This document shows positions 18,544-29,109 of a DNA stretch of 64,000 bases, piece after piece. The translations under genes were made by a program, and so were the position numbers. Source of the stretch: G963663735 sp963663735 (GTDB lineage Bacteria; Acidobacteriota; UBA6911; RPQK01; JAPXNP01); NCBI GenBank assembly GCA_963663735.2, contig CAXXHN010000001.1:620001-684000 (forward strand). The letters run 5' to 3'. The notes beneath the pieces are model-generated. The model was not told the DNA's origin, searched no databases, and saw nothing but the letters and a program-made list of their open reading frames with translations. Each line of letters opens with the position of its first letter. The first letter of the stretch is position 1.

Positions 18544-18870
18544 ATCATTTATCCTGAATAACGCTAACTAACTGTTAGGTTTCTCTTGTTCATATTGAAT
18601 CTTTTCCAGCAACCTGGATACCTTCCTCCTTCTATGAGATAAGGAGACTGATATTTTCATTTTTTTTTTCATTTACTGCAATACTTTTTTGTCTTTTGAC
18701 CACATTTATTTCATGCAAAAGCCGCAGATCGCTTCATCCGGGTGTAAGAATTGGTCACTGCCCTCCGGAAAAACCAATTAAAATAAACACATTCCTCCAG
18801 GGAAACCGAACTTTTCTGACTTAATATCCGTTAGAGTTATTATCAGGACAATTTTAAAAGGAGAATAAAA
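18544..18870. other. Intergenic region between acidic protein and small membrane protein genes
   Basis: 327 bp without a supportable gene. It must contain the divergent promoters of the two flanking small genes. A TTTTTTTTTT tract lies at about 18659-18669 and a TTGACC hexamer near 18696, but I could not place a convincing -10 box. Confidence 0.4.
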
Positions 18871-19137
18871 TTGGTAGAAACTACGCTGATTGCAGGTTTA
18901 CTAATTTGCCTGGGTGTTCTTGCACTTATGATAAAAATTGGCATATTTCTGGTAATCCTGCCCATCAAGCTGGGGCTGGTTCTGCTGAAGGTTCTTTTCG
19001 GACTGATTCTGGGAACCACGGTATTCCTGTTAATGGCAGCCGCCGGAGTGGCACTGATTCCTATACTGGTACTGCTGTTGCCGATTGCCATAATAATAGG
19101 TTTTCCCGTATTTCTGGTCCTCAAGCTGGTGTTCTGA
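18871..19137 (+). CDS. Small hydrophobic membrane protein
   Basis: An 88-residue protein that is almost wholly hydrophobic, with two or three transmembrane helices containing repeated Gly, Leu and Ile and few charged residues. No family was recognised. The start is a TTG with a strong AAAAGGAG ribosome binding site 7-8 nt upstream, which supports it being a real gene despite its length. It is followed by the convergent M20 peptidase gene. Function is unknown. Confidence 0.6.
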   Translation: MVETTLIAGLLICLGVLALMIKIGIFLVILPIKLGLVLLKVLFGLILGTTVFLLMAAAGVALIPILVLLLPIAIIIGFPVFLVLKLVF

Positions 19138-19215
19138 GAAGAACAAACCTTCCTTCCACGGATATGCAGCCAAAGCAATCCATAAAACGGATGACCTGTT
19201 TCTGTGAATCTTATG

Positions 19216-20661
19216 TCACGGCAATATTACTGCCTGTCCCTCAGGAATAGGCGATATGTATTCCCGGCCTTCAGTATCAGCTTCAAAGGCCTTTCTGCAC
19301 CTGGAGACGAGGTCGCTGTCAGTGAACAGTTCCACAGCTGTTGCAGCGAGTACCTTTGCAGCCGTAACTGCGGCTTCCCTCCCCCCCTTGGTTCCATGGC
19401 AGGCAGTGGCGGACCAGCTATGCCATGGTATTGAGTGGGCAGCCGTAGTCATACTGAATCCAGCCGTCGGGGTCAGGTAGCTGACCTCAGCAACATCAGT
19501 GGACCCTCCGGACGCCCGTTCCAGCTGTTCGGGAAGTGGCAGGATATCCGTCTTGTAACCGGTTCTTTCTATACCCAGATTTTCCTGCAGGGTTCTGGCA
19601 AACTCCTGGTCACTATCGGTATATGGCACCGGTCCTACGAGTTCCAGATTCCGCTGAAAAGCTTCCTGCAGTGGACGGTTGATCAGGTATTCATGTACTC
19701 CTGTAATCAGTGTTACTTTATAATCCGTCTCAGTAGCGATTGATGCTCCCTCAGCAGCTTTAAGGACCCTTTTGTATAGGCTGTCGACCTGCTTCCGGTT
19801 GATGTCCCTGACAAAATACCAAACTCTGGCATAATCAGGAACGACATTAGGGGCATCTCCACCATGAGAAATAACATAATGGATTCTGGCTGAAGGTTTG
19901 ACGTGCTCCCTCAGCAGGTTGACTCCATAATCCATAAGTTCAACTGCGTCGAGTGCACTCCGTCCATTCCAGGGATCAGCTGCTCCATGTGCCGTTTTAC
20001 CGAAAAATTCCACTGTGAAATTGTTATTAGCAAGTCCCGGCTGGTTCTTCACCTTGGTTTCATCTCCGGGATGCCAGTCGAGTGCGGCGTCAAGCCCATC
20101 AAAAATGCCATCCCTGGCCATGTATACCTTGCCAACTACGGTTTCTTCAGCAGGACACCCGAATAACTTAACCGTGCCGGGAATACCATTCGACTCCATT
20201 GTCCGTTTTACGGCTATCGCAGCACCAACTGAAGCGGCGCCAAAAAGATCGTGGCCACAACCCTGCCCGGAGGTGAGACCATCCCTCCTTGGTTCTTTCC
20301 TGGGAACCGCTTCATTGCCCACTCCGGGAAGAGCATCAAATTCAGCAAGTATCCCTATAACCGGTTTGCCCGAACCATAAGTAGCAACAAAGGCTGTGGG
20401 CATGCCTGCCACACCGCGCTCCACCTGAAAACCATTTTCTTCCAGTGCGTTTGACAGTAATTTCGCACTTTTTGTCTCCCTAAGCGCTATTTCCGAATAT
20501 TCCCAGAGACTGCTTGCCATTTCATGGATGAACGGCCTCAGGCCATCTGTCTTTTCAATAACCTCTTCCTTCACATCTCCGGCAAGGCAGTGTAAAGGAA
20601 CCTGTACCACAAATAAAAGGAAGGCAGCCGTCAGAATCCAGGGATTTCTATGCATCTTCAT
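19216..20661 (-). CDS. Secreted M20-family amidohydrolase (AbgB-like)
   Basis: A 481-residue zinc-dependent amidohydrolase of the M20/M28 clan, closest in layout to AbgB (p-aminobenzoyl-glutamate utilisation) and related aminoacylases. A signal peptide is seen at residues 1-28. Likely metal ligands are in GQGCGHDLFGAASVG, the EFDALPG segment, CPAEE and the LDWHPGD region; the dimerisation (lid) domain lies in the middle. It should hydrolyse an N-acyl or peptide-like amide outside the cytoplasm, substrate unknown. Two ATGs (20661 and 20655) are possible; GGAG lies 8 nt upstream of the second. Divergent from the glutamate dehydrogenase gene across a 480-bp gap; release of glutamate is a tempting but unproven link. 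Confidence 0.85.
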   Translation of the reverse strand: MKMHRNPWILTAAFLLFVVQVPLHCLAGDVKEEVIEKTDGLRPFIHEMASSLWEYSEIALRETKSAKLLSNALEENGFQVERGVAGMPTAFVATYGSGKPVIGILAEFDALPGVGNEAVPRKEPRRDGLTSGQGCGHDLFGAASVGAAIAVKRTMESNGIPGTVKLFGCPAEETVVGKVYMARDGIFDGLDAALDWHPGDETKVKNQPGLANNNFTVEFFGKTAHGAADPWNGRSALDAVELMDYGVNLLREHVKPSARIHYVISHGGDAPNVVPDYARVWYFVRDINRKQVDSLYKRVLKAAEGASIATETDYKVTLITGVHEYLINRPLQEAFQRNLELVGPVPYTDSDQEFARTLQENLGIERTGYKTDILPLPEQLERASGGSTDVAEVSYLTPTAGFSMTTAAHSIPWHSWSATACHGTKGGREAAVTAAKVLAATAVELFTDSDLVSRCRKAFEADTEGREYISPIPEGQAVILP

Positions 20662-21144
20662 TACTCCAGTTTAAATAAATATCGGAAAACCAGCTATTAA
20701 ATTAACCCGTTTTTTGACCCGAAGCAACATCTCGGGACAATATGCCCGATATTTCACTGACTGGCAGGTCCGACAGTAAAAACCAGTCTGGACTCCAGGC
20801 ATACTGCCCTTGATTCGCATTTCTCAACAGCACGACCCAAAAAATCATGAAACATGGCAAAGATATTTAATTTCCTCCTTTATTTCCCTCATTTTTTTGG
20901 TTTAGATCAGCTTAAAGGAGTATCCTGTAATTATTAGTGGGACCACTCTAAAGTTACTTTTTTCGACTGGAGATCCAGAGATAATAAAGCACTGAATTCA
21001 AAAGATTAAGTACCGTATCAGGGAATCTGGAAAGAATGGAAGTGACTAGTCCAGATGAACTTGGGAAAAGTGGGTTTCCGCTTCCCACCTTGAATTCCAA
21101 GCAATTCTTTACTTCTTCCTGATCCAGGTGTGGAGAACAGAGAA
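20662..21144. other. Long divergent intergenic region upstream of glutamate dehydrogenase
   Basis: About 480 bp without a gene. The distal part is AT-rich. Near the dehydrogenase start a nested inverted repeat is seen (described separately). No riboswitch class was recognised and no clear promoter hexamers were found. Confidence 0.4.
21060..21101 (+). promoter_or_regulatory. Nested hairpin in the glutamate dehydrogenase leader
   Basis: CTTGG ... GTGGG, loop of 9, CCCAC ... CCAAG forms two nested 5-bp stems ending 43 nt before the start codon. It has no T-run, so it is not a simple terminator. It may be a leader structure, or chance. Confidence 0.25.
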
Positions 21145-24100
21145 ATGACTATCAGCCTTGAATCATTGCAGAAGTGCATTGAGAAACACGCAAAACCCGA
21201 AAAATTAAACCTGACTGAAAACATCGCTGCAATTATATTCAATGAAGCGCCAGAAGAATTTATCGCTGGATTTACGGTCGAGCAGCTTTGTGCGCTGGCA
21301 GAGAACATCATAGGCACACTCCAGACCGCAACTGTTAAATCTCCCTATATAAAAACCTTTAATCCTTCCAAAAAAACCGATAGATGGACCTCTGATTATA
21401 CAGTCCTTGAAGTATGCCTCCCAGACAGACCTTTCATCCTTGATTCAATCAAGGTCGGACTCAAGAGGCTCGGAGTCAGTATCCACAGTTATATTCACCC
21501 GGTATTTGATCTCAATCTGGATCAAAGCGGGAAGGTGAATGCTGTTTTCTCTCACCAGGACAGCAATAGCAGATTCTCTTTTTCGTATGAGATATTCCTG
21601 TTGAACAAGGTATCGGGATCCCGGATTCTTGGGGATATTGAAGCAAAAATCGGCAGTCTCCTGGTTGATGTAGTCAGGGCAACAGATGATTACCAGCCAA
21701 TGCGAAAAAAATGCCTGGGCATAGCAAAAACCTTGCGGGCTCTTGCCCACATGCTGTCTCCTGCACATCTTCCGGAAAGCGAGGAAAAGCTCGAGGAATA
21801 TGCACAGTTTCTTGAGTGGCTGGATGACGACAACTTCGTGTTTCTCGGTTACAGAGATTACATATTTGCAAGGGATAAGACCATTACAACAGTGCAAGTC
21901 AATCCAGGGTCAGGCCTCGGAATACTGGTTGATGAAAAATCAAGCAAGTACTATGAGCCATTCCCTGTTGAGAAACTGTCAGACGAATTACGGAAAAGGC
22001 TGGAAACAACGCCGGTTCTGCAGGTAACAAAAACTAATGCTGAGTCAACTGTGCATCGTCCCCCCAGGATGGATTACATTGGGATAAAAAAATATGACCA
22101 GCTGGGCAGGGTAACAGGCGAAGAACGATTTCAGGGCCTGTTTACCCTGAAGGCATTTTCCACTTCAAGTGAGAAAATCCCGCTGATCAGAGTCAAGCTG
22201 CAGGAAGTCCTCAGTTTAGACAGGGCCCGGCCTCAATCCCATGATTTCAAGCAGATTATCAATACCTTCAATTCCATTCCCAGGACTGATCTTTTCTGGC
22301 TCAATCCTGCAGATCTTCACAAAGACATCAGAAGAATTATGGATGTCCAGCAGGATTCAGAAGTAAAGGTTATGTTCAGGAGTGATCCGCTGCATAAAGG
22401 TTACGCGGTGATGGTGCTGATGCCTCGGGACAGGTTTGATTCTGAAGTCAGGCAGCGCATTCATGAATACCTGGCTAAAGAACTTGAATCAACCCGGGTT
22501 ATATACCAGCTGGCCCTTATCGGAGATGAAGAAGCAAGTTATCGGATCCACTTTTTCCTTACCAGCAAGGTCCCCTACGGGAGCATTAACATTGAAGCTA
22601 TAATCCGGGAAATAAACAGGCTGACCCTTAAATGGGATGACTACCTTAAAGAAAGCCTTTCCGCAGAACTTGGATCTGAAGGTTCCCTCCTGGCGTCCAG
22701 GTACTCACCACTGCTTCCTGATGGTTATAAAGCTGAAATCTCACTGCAGCAGGCAGTCAAAGACATACAAAACCTGGAAAAGCTCAGCACTGTTTCCCCT
22801 GTGCTGGAGATGGCCAATCCAGATAACGGCAAGGGGTCTGCTACCGCAACTCACCTGACTTTATATCACCGGGGAGTCAACATTCCGCTAAGCCGGATAT
22901 TCCCAATACTGAGAAACCTTGGGCTCGAAGTCCTGGAACAGATCTCATACCAGGTCCCCACTCTAAGCCAGACCAGCACCATAGATATCTTCAGGGTCTT
23001 GGGTCCCTCTGGAGAGCCCGTTGACCTGGAAAAAGACGGAACCCGTCTCCAGGAAGCTATCCTGGATATCCTGAATGAAAGAATAGAAAGTGACCGGCTT
23101 AACAAACTGGTTCTGACTGCGGGCCTCTCAGCCAGGCAGGTTTCCCTGCTGCAGGCATTCAGGGGACACATCTTCCAGCTGAGACCTACCACCAGCCAGA
23201 GATTCATAACCGCAACCCTGCTTGACTGCCCCGACTGCTGCCACGCACTGGTGAAGTTGTTTGATGCTCTTTTCAATCCAGCAGAAGAAAAGAACAGAAA
23301 AGAAAAAGTAATTGCTGCATCCAGCGAATTCCAGACAGCAGTGGACAAAGTATCCTCCCTGCCCCAGGATGAACTCCTCCGCTTTCTCTATAACCTGATC
23401 CAGGAAACCAAGAGAACCAATTTTTACCTGGATCGGGATTATATTAGTTTTAAAGTTGCGTCCCGAAACCTTTCAGGAATCCCGGAACCTAAACCATTCA
23501 GGGAAATTTTCGTTTCCAGCCCTGATATGGGAGGGATTCACTTGAGGGGCGACAGAATTGCCAGAGGCGGCTTAAGATGGAGCGACCGGCCGGATGACTT
23601 CAGGACTGAAGTCCTGGGACTGGTTAAAACCCAGATCACCAAGAATGCCCTGATTGTCCCATCCGGATCCAAGGGAGGATTTGTTGTTAAACACCCGCCT
23701 CAGGATCGCAGTCAACTTAAAACCTACGTGGAAAGCCAGTACAAAACTCTGATCAAAGGCCTTTTGGACCTGACTGACAATATTATAGACGGCGAAACGG
23801 TACCTCCACCGGGATTGGTTATTTATGATGAGCCAGATCCCTATCTGGTTGTTGCAGCCGACAAGGGGACAGCAACCTTCAGTGATCTGGCCAACAGTAT
23901 CAGCCAGGAATATGGCTTCTGGCTCGGTGATGCGTTTGCCTCAGGTGGATCTCAAGGTTATGATCACAAAAAAGAGGGGATTACAGCCAAAGGAGCCTGG
24001 GAATGCGTTGCCCGCCATTTCAGGGAGATGGGCCTGGATGTTCACAAAGACGAATTTACTGTGGCGGGGATTGGAGACATGTCGGGGGATGTTTTCGGGA

Positions 24101-25956
24101 ACGGCATGATATATTCTGACAAAATCCTCCTGCTTGCCGCTTTCAATCATCGCCACATCTTCCTGGATCCTGATCCGGTTGCTGCGGTTGGATTCAAAGA
24201 ACGGCTCCGCCTGTTCAATAATCCAGCACTGAGCTGGAATGATTATGACCGCAGCCTCATCAGCAAGGGCGGGGGAGTCTTCGAGAGGGATTCCAAGGCT
24301 ATTCCGCTTTCTCCCCAGACCCAGTCTCTACTGGAAACCGAGAGCTCCGAATTGAGCGGCCAGGAGATCGTCAGGAGCATCCTTAAGATGAAAGTTGACC
24401 TCTTGTGGAATGGCGGAATCGGAACTTACGTGAAATCCTCCACCGAACATGATTCAGAAGTCGGAGACTCTGCCAACAATGCCGTGCGGATTAAAGCTTC
24501 TGAATTAAGGACCAGGATCATTGGTGAAGGGGGGAACCTTGGCCTTACCCAGAGAGCCAGGATTGAATACAGCCTGTCCGGAGGAAAAATCAATACTGAT
24601 GCCCTGGATAATTCCGCCGGAGTGGATATGAGTGACCATGAAGTCAATATCAAGATCCTGCTGCAGCCAATGCTGCGGCAGGGAGAACTGGATTTTGAAG
24701 AACGTAATAAGCTTCTGAGCAGAATGACCGACAGGGTTTCGCAGCTGGTTCTCAAGAATAACTACACCCAGTCTTTATGCCTCACTCTTGCTGAAAAACA
24801 GGGAACAGCCGGTCTGGAAACATTTAAGTCCCTGATCCAGTACCTGTCATTAGAAGGAGGGCTGAATCCAGAGGTAGAGTTCCTTCCAACCAGTAAGGAA
24901 CTGACCGTGCGTAAAAGCAACCGGCAAGGTATGTCACGCCCCGAACTGGCCATCCTTCTAGGCTACACTAAAATCGGGCTGAAACAGTCCATATTGAATT
25001 CAGATATACCTACCGCAGGAATATTCCAGCACTACCTGTACGACTATTTCCCCAGGGAGCTTTCTGAAAAATGCAGCCGCTCTTTCACTTCTCATCCGTT
25101 GAAAAATGAAATAATCACAACTCAGCTGACAAACCTTTCGGTTGACTGCCTTGGCCTGAGCTTCTTCCATAGATTGATCCGGGACACCGGAGCCCACCCT
25201 GTAGAAGCTATCAGGGCTGTTCTGGCCGTGATTGAAATTCTCGACCTTCCAGCGTTGTGGGCCAATGTTTTCGCTCTTGATAATTCAGTCAGCGTAGAAA
25301 TGCAGTACCGGATGATGGAGGATATCTCAAAAGGCGTCAGGGCACTATCCCACTGGGTGCTGTTAAGTGACTGCGACACCCGCAACCTGGATGACTTCTT
25401 CTCCAGGTACAAGTCAGGATTAGCAGAAATCTGCGCTAACGTCCCGCAATACCTGCATGTCAGCAGACTTAAAACACAATTCAATGAGCATGTCAAAGCT
25501 TCAGTCGAGGCCGGGCTGCCTGAAAATCTGGCTGTAGATCTGGCCACCCTTCCCTACCTGCCATCTTTCATGGGAATAATTGATGTTGTTGTTTCAACTG
25601 GAATGGATATGCAGGAAGTAGCCAGTCATTTTTATACCACCGGAGAAATTCTCTGGATGGGTTGGTTCAGGGAAAAACTCGCAGGAGTTACACCCAGACA
25701 GGAATGGGATTCATTGGCACTGGTAGGACTGATCATGGATCTCAGGGGCCTGCAGCGAAACCTCACCCTGCAGTACATCACGAACAGCAGATTTCCGGAA
25801 ATCTCCGTCAATGACTTTCTAGGCACCAATCCCAGGGACTTGGACAGATATCTTGATGTTCTTGATCAGTTGAGGCTTGATGAAGTGGTGGAGATATCAG
25901 GTGCCAGCGTGGCGGTGAGGATGCTGCATCAACTGAGATCCAATATCAATGAATAG
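21145..25956 (+). CDS. Large NAD-specific glutamate dehydrogenase
   Basis: Member of the very large (about 180 kDa) NAD-dependent glutamate dehydrogenases (Bac_GDH family), here 1603 residues. It converts glutamate to 2-oxoglutarate and ammonium, normally for glutamate breakdown. The catalytic region is about residues 720-1230, with the conserved LRGDRIARGGLRWSDR near 800-815 and the lysine-rich SGSKGGFVVK near 840. The N-terminal 600 residues hold ACT-like regulatory domains. The frame also opens at a GTG (21130), but the ATG at 21145 has GGAGAA 9 nt upstream. It is a single-gene unit: no partner is downstream and the next genes are convergent. Confidence 0.95.
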   Translation: MTISLESLQKCIEKHAKPEKLNLTENIAAIIFNEAPEEFIAGFTVEQLCALAENIIGTLQTATVKSPYIKTFNPSKKTDRWTSDYTVLEVCLPDRPFILDSIKVGLKRLGVSIHSYIHPVFDLNLDQSGKVNAVFSHQDSNSRFSFSYEIFLLNKVSGSRILGDIEAKIGSLLVDVVRATDDYQPMRKKCLGIAKTLRALAHMLSPAHLPESEEKLEEYAQFLEWLDDDNFVFLGYRDYIFARDKTITTVQVNPGSGLGILVDEKSSKYYEPFPVEKLSDELRKRLETTPVLQVTKTNAESTVHRPPRMDYIGIKKYDQLGRVTGEERFQGLFTLKAFSTSSEKIPLIRVKLQEVLSLDRARPQSHDFKQIINTFNSIPRTDLFWLNPADLHKDIRRIMDVQQDSEVKVMFRSDPLHKGYAVMVLMPRDRFDSEVRQRIHEYLAKELESTRVIYQLALIGDEEASYRIHFFLTSKVPYGSINIEAIIREINRLTLKWDDYLKESLSAELGSEGSLLASRYSPLLPDGYKAEISLQQAVKDIQNLEKLSTVSPVLEMANPDNGKGSATATHLTLYHRGVNIPLSRIFPILRNLGLEVLEQISYQVPTLSQTSTIDIFRVLGPSGEPVDLEKDGTRLQEAILDILNERIESDRLNKLVLTAGLSARQVSLLQAFRGHIFQLRPTTSQRFITATLLDCPDCCHALVKLFDALFNPAEEKNRKEKVIAASSEFQTAVDKVSSLPQDELLRFLYNLIQETKRTNFYLDRDYISFKVASRNLSGIPEPKPFREIFVSSPDMGGIHLRGDRIARGGLRWSDRPDDFRTEVLGLVKTQITKNALIVPSGSKGGFVVKHPPQDRSQLKTYVESQYKTLIKGLLDLTDNIIDGETVPPPGLVIYDEPDPYLVVAADKGTATFSDLANSISQEYGFWLGDAFASGGSQGYDHKKEGITAKGAWECVARHFREMGLDVHKDEFTVAGIGDMSGDVFGNGMIYSDKILLLAAFNHRHIFLDPDPVAAVGFKERLRLFNNPALSWNDYDRSLISKGGGVFERDSKAIPLSPQTQSLLETESSELSGQEIVRSILKMKVDLLWNGGIGTYVKSSTEHDSEVGDSANNAVRIKASELRTRIIGEGGNLGLTQRARIEYSLSGGKINTDALDNSAGVDMSDHEVNIKILLQPMLRQGELDFEERNKLLSRMTDRVSQLVLKNNYTQSLCLTLAEKQGTAGLETFKSLIQYLSLEGGLNPEVEFLPTSKELTVRKSNRQGMSRPELAILLGYTKIGLKQSILNSDIPTAGIFQHYLYDYFPRELSEKCSRSFTSHPLKNEIITTQLTNLSVDCLGLSFFHRLIRDTGAHPVEAIRAVLAVIEILDLPALWANVFALDNSVSVEMQYRMMEDISKGVRALSHWVLLSDCDTRNLDDFFSRYKSGLAEICANVPQYLHVSRLKTQFNEHVKASVEAGLPENLAVDLATLPYLPSFMGIIDVVVSTGMDMQEVASHFYTTGEILWMGWFREKLAGVTPRQEWDSLALVGLIMDLRGLQRNLTLQYITNSRFPEISVNDFLGTNPRDLDRYLDVLDQLRLDEVVEISGASVAVRMLHQLRSNINE

Positions 25957-26136
25957 AGCGGGAAGCTGCAAAATTCGGACTGCGAATGTCGAAATTCCAA
26001 TCGGGGTCCGGGGTTGGAGTAGGAATCGTGGTCGATTGCAGCCTGGAAAATGAACCGGCGGCGACGAATACGACAATGAATATGTTATTTGGCACTGTTC
26101 CCTGCTGAGTCAATCATCAACTGTCATTGGCCTTGA

Positions 26137-26874
26137 TCAGGATGCTCCAGCGAGGTCACCCAGTTCATACTGGATAATTGACAATGCGGCAACAGCCGCT
26201 GTCTCGGACCGAAGAACCCGGGGACCGATCCCTGTCCTGATCAACACAGGGCACCTCTTCATAAGCAGTCGATCCTCAACACTCCAACCCCCTTCAGGGC
26301 CGATAACAACTGATATCGCCCCTGCACCCCTGAACCTGTTGACTGCTGTTCTGAACGGTTCCGCCCCCCCCTCATCCAGCACTAAAAAACTCCTGTCCTG
26401 TCCGGGGTCCAGGTATTCTTCCAAATCAAGTGAATGCGACAGGGAAGGAATCCGATTCCTCCCGCACTGCTTGACCGATTCAGTTATGATTTTTTTCCAT
26501 CGTTCGAGTTTCTTTTCTTCCCTCCGGGAATCCAGCCTGATCTCAGTTCTTGAAGTGATCAAAGGAACGATACTGACCACTCCCAACTCTGTAGCTTTTT
26601 GAAGAACCAGCTCAAATTTCTCCCTTTTTATAAGGGCAGCGGCCAGTTCAATCATCATTGGAGACTCATCATCCAGACCGGTTTCACCGATAATCTCTCC
26701 GTAATAACCGCCATCTTCCTCTATCAGCCGGCACTTGTACCTGAAGTCTCCTCCGGTGATCCCCTCGAAAACATCGCCAGGTTTCGTTCGAAGTACAGAA
26801 ACCAGATGGTGCAGTTCTTCCCTGCCCATAAAAACCCTGGTACCCTCGATATTTTTTACAAATACTCTGTTCAT
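26137..26874 (-). CDS. rsmE: 16S rRNA (uracil(1498)-N3)-methyltransferase
   Basis: RsmE is a SPOUT-class methyltransferase that methylates U1498 of 16S rRNA; 245 residues, the usual length. An N-terminal PUA-like domain covers about residues 1-70. The knotted SAM site is seen as SVVIGPEGGWS and GPRVLRSETAAVAALS near the C-terminus. Its start overlaps the end of prmA by 4 bp, and it closes the grpE-dnaJ-prmA-rsmE run, a common bacterial order. Confidence 0.94.
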   Translation of the reverse strand: MNRVFVKNIEGTRVFMGREELHHLVSVLRTKPGDVFEGITGGDFRYKCRLIEEDGGYYGEIIGETGLDDESPMMIELAAALIKREKFELVLQKATELGVVSIVPLITSRTEIRLDSRREEKKLERWKKIITESVKQCGRNRIPSLSHSLDLEEYLDPGQDRSFLVLDEGGAEPFRTAVNRFRGAGAISVVIGPEGGWSVEDRLLMKRCPVLIRTGIGPRVLRSETAAVAALSIIQYELGDLAGAS

Positions 26875-27722
26875 GAATCTTTCCTTAAACGGCAGGAAAT
26901 CCAGCCATTATCAAGCTGAACATCATCCAGCAAGAATCCGTTATCCAGAAAGTACTCCAGGGTTATGTAACGCTGTTCCTCAGTCAATCCTGAGATAACC
27001 AGGTATTCATCTGTCAGAGCCGACAATAATCGTTGCAGACTGATTATTAAAGAAGAGGTCAGGTTCGCCACTATGACCTGGAATTTTCGGCCGGATAACA
27101 CTTCAGGTCCACCTATTACCGCACTGAAATCATGTATCCCATTTTCGTGCATGGCCTTTACCGCGGATTCGACAGCTACAGGGTCTATATCACAGATTGA
27201 AATATCCAGTTCATCATTCATTTTTCCGGCAGCCACTGCCAGGATACCGCTTCCAGTACCAACATCAAGAAATGTACTGGCTCCACTCAGTACTGGTGCC
27301 AATGCCAGCAGAGCTAATTGAGTTGATTCATGGGTGCCTGTGCCGAAAGCGTGTCCGGGTTCTAAAAGTATGTTGAAGGGGAAATGCCTGGAAGGCTTGA
27401 TCCAGGGAGGGTGAATAAAAAAAGTATTGCCCAGTTTAATACCTGAAAAACTGCGGTTGAAAGTGGCAAGATATTCCGAAGTGTCAACTTCCTGGTCCTG
27501 TACTGAACACTCCATGCAGCTAATTCCCCTGATCCGGGCGGATGATCTAACCCTTTCCGCGATCTTCTCCGCATTACCTGTAAACCAGGCAGTAATCAGT
27601 AGATTGCCGGAAGATTCCTCTTCCTGGAAACCCAGGCAGTCTACTGACCACAGGATATCAGCAAATTCTTCGCCATCTCGGGGAAAGGTTAATATTGTCA
27701 ACACCTGGTATTTCTCTTTCAC
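26871..27722 (-). CDS. prmA: Ribosomal protein L11 methyltransferase
   Basis: PrmA methylates lysines and the N-terminus of ribosomal protein L11. It has 283 residues, with an N-terminal substrate-recognition domain (about 1-90) and a class I SAM domain carrying the motifs GHAFGTGTHEST and FLDVGTGSGILAVAA. The start is GTG with GAGGAGA a few bases upstream. It lies between dnaJ (129 bp upstream) and rsmE (4-bp overlap). Confidence 0.93.
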   Translation of the reverse strand: MKEKYQVLTILTFPRDGEEFADILWSVDCLGFQEEESSGNLLITAWFTGNAEKIAERVRSSARIRGISCMECSVQDQEVDTSEYLATFNRSFSGIKLGNTFFIHPPWIKPSRHFPFNILLEPGHAFGTGTHESTQLALLALAPVLSGASTFLDVGTGSGILAVAAGKMNDELDISICDIDPVAVESAVKAMHENGIHDFSAVIGGPEVLSGRKFQVIVANLTSSLIISLQRLLSALTDEYLVISGLTEEQRYITLEYFLDNGFLLDDVQLDNGWISCRLRKDS

Positions 27723-27851
27723 AATCTCTCCTCAGTCCGGCAAACCAGGGCAGTAATCCAGTCCAAATTTTAGCGTTTTCAGTAAGCCTTTTTTTACAAA
27801 CTTTGCAGAAAAGCGGCTGCAATCAGATATCTCCTGATCGCGGGGATAGGC

Positions 27852-28979
27852 TTAATTAAACATATCTTTGACTTTATCAAAAATCCCTTCGGAGTCACTA
27901 GCATCAGGGTAGGCTGACGGTAATTCCCGATTTAACTCCTCCAGAAGCTTCCGCTGCTTTTCACTTAGGTTATCAGGTATCTTCACAATAACCTTTATAT
28001 ACTGGTCACCTTTTCCCCGGCCATTAATGACAGCGGCTCCCCGTCCCTTGAAACGGAAAACAGTCCCTGACTGGGTACCTTCCGGAATGCGGAGCTTTTC
28101 TTCCCCCTGAAGGGTCGGAACCTTAACCAGGGAGCCAAGTGCCGCCTGAGTAATGGTTACCGCAATTTCGCAGTGTATGTGTTCACCTTTACGCTTGAAA
28201 AACGGATGTTCCTTAACAGTTATGAAAACGTACAAATCACCGGGAGGCCCTCCTTCAAAACCAGGTTCACCTTCCCCGGTAACCCTCAGCCTGTTACCAG
28301 TCTCGACACCGGCAGGCAGCTTGATCTCCAGTACCTTGTCTTTTTGGGTGCGACCTGCGCCATGGCAGGTTTTACAGGGTGATTTTACTACTTTTCCTTT
28401 ACCCTGGCATGCGCTGCAGGTCCTGCTAACGGTAAAAAATCCCTGTTGAAACCTGATTTGTCCCTGGCCGCCACATGCAGTACAGGTTTCGGTTCCATGA
28501 GCGGGATCGGCGCCGGTTCCATTACAGTCATGGCAGAGCTCAGCCTTTTTAACTTTAATCTTTGGAGAAAACCCGAAGACTGCTTCCTCGAATTCAACGG
28601 TAAGGTCATACCTGAGATCATTTCCCCTGGCAGCACGGCTCCGGCGACTGCGCCCGCCGCCAAAAATATCACCGAATCCAAAAAAATCTCCAAGGATATC
28701 GCTGAAGTCACCAAAAGTCTCCGGGTCAAATCCTCCGAATCCTCCGGCACCATTGCCCTGAGTCGCGGCATGCCCGAAGCGGTCATAATGCGCCCTCTTG
28801 TCGTCATCACTGAGAACACTGTATGCCTCGGCGGCCTCCTTGAATTTCTCCTCAGCTTCCTTGTCTCCCTTGTTACGGTCGGGATGGTGGGCGACAGCTT
28901 TTTTTCTGTAGGCGCTCTTGATCTCCTGCTTGGACGCATTTCTGTCTATGCCCAGTACTTCATAGTAGTCTCGCTTCAT
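27852..28979 (-). CDS. dnaJ: Chaperone protein DnaJ
   Basis: Hsp40 co-chaperone that stimulates DnaK ATPase, 375 residues. The J domain with HHPDRN (HPD motif), a Gly/Phe-rich linker (about 75-115), the four CxxCxGxG zinc repeats (CHDCNGTG, CTACGGQG, CSACQGKG, CKTCHGAG) and the C-terminal substrate-binding domains are all visible. The ATG at 28979 was chosen because AGGAGG lies 9 nt upstream and the family starts with this MKRDYYEVLG-type sequence; the longer frame is not family-like. grpE lies 130 bp upstream; dnaK is absent. Confidence 0.95.
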   Translation of the reverse strand: MKRDYYEVLGIDRNASKQEIKSAYRKKAVAHHPDRNKGDKEAEEKFKEAAEAYSVLSDDDKRAHYDRFGHAATQGNGAGGFGGFDPETFGDFSDILGDFFGFGDIFGGGRSRRSRAARGNDLRYDLTVEFEEAVFGFSPKIKVKKAELCHDCNGTGADPAHGTETCTACGGQGQIRFQQGFFTVSRTCSACQGKGKVVKSPCKTCHGAGRTQKDKVLEIKLPAGVETGNRLRVTGEGEPGFEGGPPGDLYVFITVKEHPFFKRKGEHIHCEIAVTITQAALGSLVKVPTLQGEEKLRIPEGTQSGTVFRFKGRGAAVINGRGKGDQYIKVIVKIPDNLSEKQRKLLEELNRELPSAYPDASDSEGIFDKVKDMFN

Positions 28980-29109
28980 TCCCTCAGGCCTCCTTTGAAG
29001 GGCATTCCTAAATTCATCTACACACCCCACCTTAAACCGTATTTCTCACAAACCAATTCCGGCAACAGTGCAAAGCACCTCTCCACCGGTTATCCGTAAG
29101 AAATTTAAA

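Noticed and set aside
28446..29099. 217-codon plus-strand frame over dnaJ
   Set aside because: Antisense shadow of the J and G/F domains of dnaJ.
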